A stretch of DNA of 7,681 nucleotides, from the NCBI GenBank assembly GCA_905181745.1, contig CAJIYV010000152.1:1-7681 (forward strand), written 5' to 3'. Source of the DNA: an uncultured Actinomycetes bacterium. GTDB lineage: Bacteria > Actinomycetota > Actinomycetes > S36-B12. The notes below the pieces were generated by a model, which did no database searches, was not told where the DNA came from, and saw nothing but the letters and a program-made list of their open reading frames with translations. Positions 5,867 to 7,681 of this stretch are shown here, in pieces. The first letter of the stretch is position 1. The number at the start of each line of letters is the position of its first letter. The translations under genes were made by a program, and so were the position numbers.

Positions 5867-7681
5867 CTACTTGCGCGGCTTCTCACGCATTTCAAACGTT
5901 TCGATTACATCGTCGACCTTGACATCCTGATAGGAACCAAGATTGATACCGCACTCGAATCCTTCTCGAACCTCAGTGGCATCGTCTTTGAAACGGCGTA
6001 GGGTCGCAATTGTCAAATTGTCAGCGACAACAGCACTATCGCGTACCAATCGCGCTTTGCTATTGCGTCGAACCTCACCGCTGCGCACCAAACAACCAGC
6101 GATCGTTCCGAATTTGGACGATTTGAAAACATCACGCACTTCGGCCGTTCCAAGTTGAATTTCTTCGAACTCGGGCTTGAGCATTCCCTTGAGGGCTGAC
6201 TCGATTTCATCAATCGCCTGGTAAATGATGCTGTAGTAGCGCACGTCGACGCCTTCATGGGTTGCGAATTCTGCAACCTTGCCTTCGGGTCGAACGTTGA
6301 AGCCAATAATAATTGCTTTAGATGCGCTGGCCAGCGTCACATCACTCTTGGTGATTGCACCGACCCCCCTGTGAATTACACGCAATGACACCTCATCGCC
6401 AACGTCAATCTTGAATAGCGCGTCTTCGAGAGCTTCAACCGAACCTGACACGTCACCCTTAAGAATCAAAGTGAGTTCTGACACTTCGCCGCGCTCAATT
6501 GACTCCAAAAAGTCCTCGAGTGAACGTTTCACTCGATTCTTTGCCAACATGGCATTGCGCTCGCGTGCTTGGCGCGTTTGCGCAATCTGGCGAGCAATCC
6601 GGTCTTCCCGGACCACCAAGAAGCTGTCCCCAGCTCCGGGAACAGACGTCAGCCCGAGCACTTGAACTGGGGCAGAAGGTCCAGCGATGTCCACCGTATT
6701 TCCTTGGTCGTCGAGCATCGCTCGAACACGACCAAAAGCATCTCCGGCCACAATCGAATCGCCCGGGCGCAGTGTTCCGCGTTGCACCAGAACGGTTGCA
6801 ACCGGACCACGACCGCGATCCAGATGCGCCTCGATTGCAACACCTTGCGCGTCCTGGTGCGGATTTGCCAGCAGATTGAGTGCTGCATCTGCCGTCAACA
6901 ACACGGCATCAAGTAGTGATTCGATCCCAATATCGTTCTTGGCGGATACGTCAACAAACATCGTGTCGCCGCCGAAATCTTCAGCTACTAAGCCGTATTC
7001 GGTGAGTTGCCCACGCACCTTCGTTGGGTCCGCGCCCTCTTTATCAATCTTGTTAACGGCCACCACGATGGGGACACCGGCTGCTTGGGCGTGGTTGAGC
7101 GCTTCAATCGTTTGCGGCTTTACGCCATCGTCGGCTGCGACCACCAAAATTGCAATATCGGTGACTTCCGCACCCCGGGCACGCATGGCTGTGAACGCCT
7201 CATGGCCGGGTGTGTCAATGAAGGTAATTGGACGTTCACCATCTTGGGAATGGGCAATCACCTGGTAGGCGCCAATGTGTTGGGTGATACCACCGGCCTC
7301 AACAGAGGCGACATTTGTCTTGCGGATTGCATCCAGTAGTCGAGTCTTACCGTGGTCAACGTGACCCATGACGGTGACAACGGGTGGGCGCGCTTCCAGA
7401 TCCGCGTTTTCGCCTTCGTCTTCGCCAAACTCAAGATCGAATGTCTCCAAGAGTTCACGGTCTTCGTCTTCTGGCGAGACCACCTGAATCACGAAATTGA
7501 GTTCGGAACCCAATAATTCCAGCGTGGCATCGTCAATTGACTGCGTTGCCGTCACCATTTCGCCCAGACCAATCAGCACCTTCACCAAGTCAGCCGATGA
7601 CGCATCGATTTTGTCCGCGAAATCGGTGAGGCTGGCGCCGCGTGGAAGTCGAACACTTTCCCCATTGCCGCGTGGCAGACG
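5867..7681 (-). CDS. infB: Translation initiation factor IF-2 (5' end outside window)
   Basis: The frame is open to the right edge and ends with TAG at 5869-5867, giving the last 604 residues of IF2. The first visible residues (RLPRGNGESVRLPRGASLTD) belong to the conserved region before the G domain, so several hundred residues of a typical actinobacterial IF2 N-terminus are missing only because of the window edge. IF2 is a GTPase that places fMet-tRNA on the 30S subunit and drives subunit joining. GTPase motifs, counted from the edge: GHVDHGKT (G1, 106-113), GGITQHIG (G2, 130-137), DTPGH (G3, 156-160), NKID (G4, 210-213) and SAK (G5, 246-248). Domain II follows (about 280-365), then the IF2-specific domain III (about 395-500) and the fMet-tRNA-binding C-terminal barrel (about 505-600). 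The acidic linker EFGEDEGENADLE (84-96) before G1 is typical. A TTG at 7588 lies inside the conserved frame and is not the real start. Confidence 0.98.
   Translation of the reverse strand, partial: RLPRGNGESVRLPRGASLTDFADKIDASSADLVKVLIGLGEMVTATQSIDDATLELLGSELNFVIQVVSPEDEDRELLETFDLEFGEDEGENADLEARPPVVTVMGHVDHGKTRLLDAIRKTNVASVEAGGITQHIGAYQVIAHSQDGERPITFIDTPGHEAFTAMRARGAEVTDIAILVVAADDGVKPQTIEALNHAQAAGVPIVVAVNKIDKEGADPTKVRGQLTEYGLVAEDFGGDTMFVDVSAKNDIGIESLLDAVLLTADAALNLLANPHQDAQGVAIEAHLDRGRGPVATVLVQRGTLRPGDSIVAGDAFGRVRAMLDDQGNTVDIAGPSAPVQVLGLTSVPGAGDSFLVVREDRIARQIAQTRQARERNAMLAKNRVKRSLEDFLESIERGEVSELTLILKGDVSGSVEALEDALFKIDVGDEVSLRVIHRGVGAITKSDVTLASASKAIIIGFNVRPEGKVAEFATHEGVDVRYYSIIYQAIDEIESALKGMLKPEFEEIQLGTAEVRDVFKSSKFGTIAGCLVRSGEVRRNSKARLVRDSAVVADNLTIATLRRFKDDATEVREGFECGINLGSYQDVKVDDVIETFEMREKPRK

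Noticed and set aside
5851..5895. Longer rbfA start adding 15 residues
   Set aside because: The extra residues overlap infB, have no family resemblance, and a strong AAGGAGA site serves the ATG at 5850.
6687..7268. Plus-strand open frame of 193 codons
   Set aside because: It is antisense to the IF2 G domain and domain II, which are strongly conserved on the minus strand; the product resembles no family I know.
7586..7588. TTG as the start of infB
   Set aside because: The frame continues upstream to the window edge with conserved IF2 sequence, so the gene is simply truncated by the window.
1..7681. A previously undescribed defence, mobile or biosynthetic system
   Set aside because: All coding capacity is accounted for by seven well-known genes in a conserved order; no transposase, integrase, repeat array or unfamiliar gene is present. 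Any novelty is limited to the two gaps beside rpsO.

Overview
The window is a stretch of actinobacterial-type core genome. Every supported gene lies on the minus strand, so transcription runs from high to low coordinates: infB (5' end outside the window), rbfA, truB, ribF, rpsO, pnp, then an M16 zinc protease gene cut off by the left edge. This order, especially ribF between truB and rpsO and an M16 protease directly after pnp, is what I know from Actinomycetota. The IF2 and PNPase sequences also look actinobacterial. Base composition looks close to half G+C, lower than Streptomyces or Mycobacterium, so a small-genome actinobacterium (for example an aquatic lineage) is plausible. That is inference; I cannot name a genus.

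Layout on the minus strand. 7681-5867 holds IF2 without its N-terminal region. 5850-5425 is rbfA, 16 nt after infB, with a strong ribosome binding site. 5418-4483 is truB, 6 nt after rbfA. 4486-3578 is ribF, whose likely GTG start overlaps the truB stop as GTGA. A 135-nt gap (3577-3443) carries a candidate promoter and a possible S15-responsive leader. 3442-3173 is rpsO. A 198-nt gap (3172-2975) carries a perfect 13-bp hairpin, a candidate pnp promoter whose -35 box lies in that hairpin, and a leader ending in a hairpin that covers part of the pnp Shine-Dalgarno. 2974-779 is pnp. 779-1 is the M16 protease, joined to pnp by a TAATG overlap.

The genes form one translation and RNA-metabolism unit. 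IF2 assembles the initiation complex, RbfA matures the 30S subunit, TruB makes tRNA pseudouridine 55, S15 builds the 30S platform, and PNPase degrades and processes RNA. RibF (FMN/FAD synthesis) and the protease are passengers that are conserved in this position. Coding regions are tightly packed and only the two gaps flanking rpsO have room for regulation. These gaps hold the most interesting signals. I found no mobile element, CRISPR array, tRNA, rRNA or clearly new system. The large plus-strand frames are antisense shadows of pnp, truB and infB.
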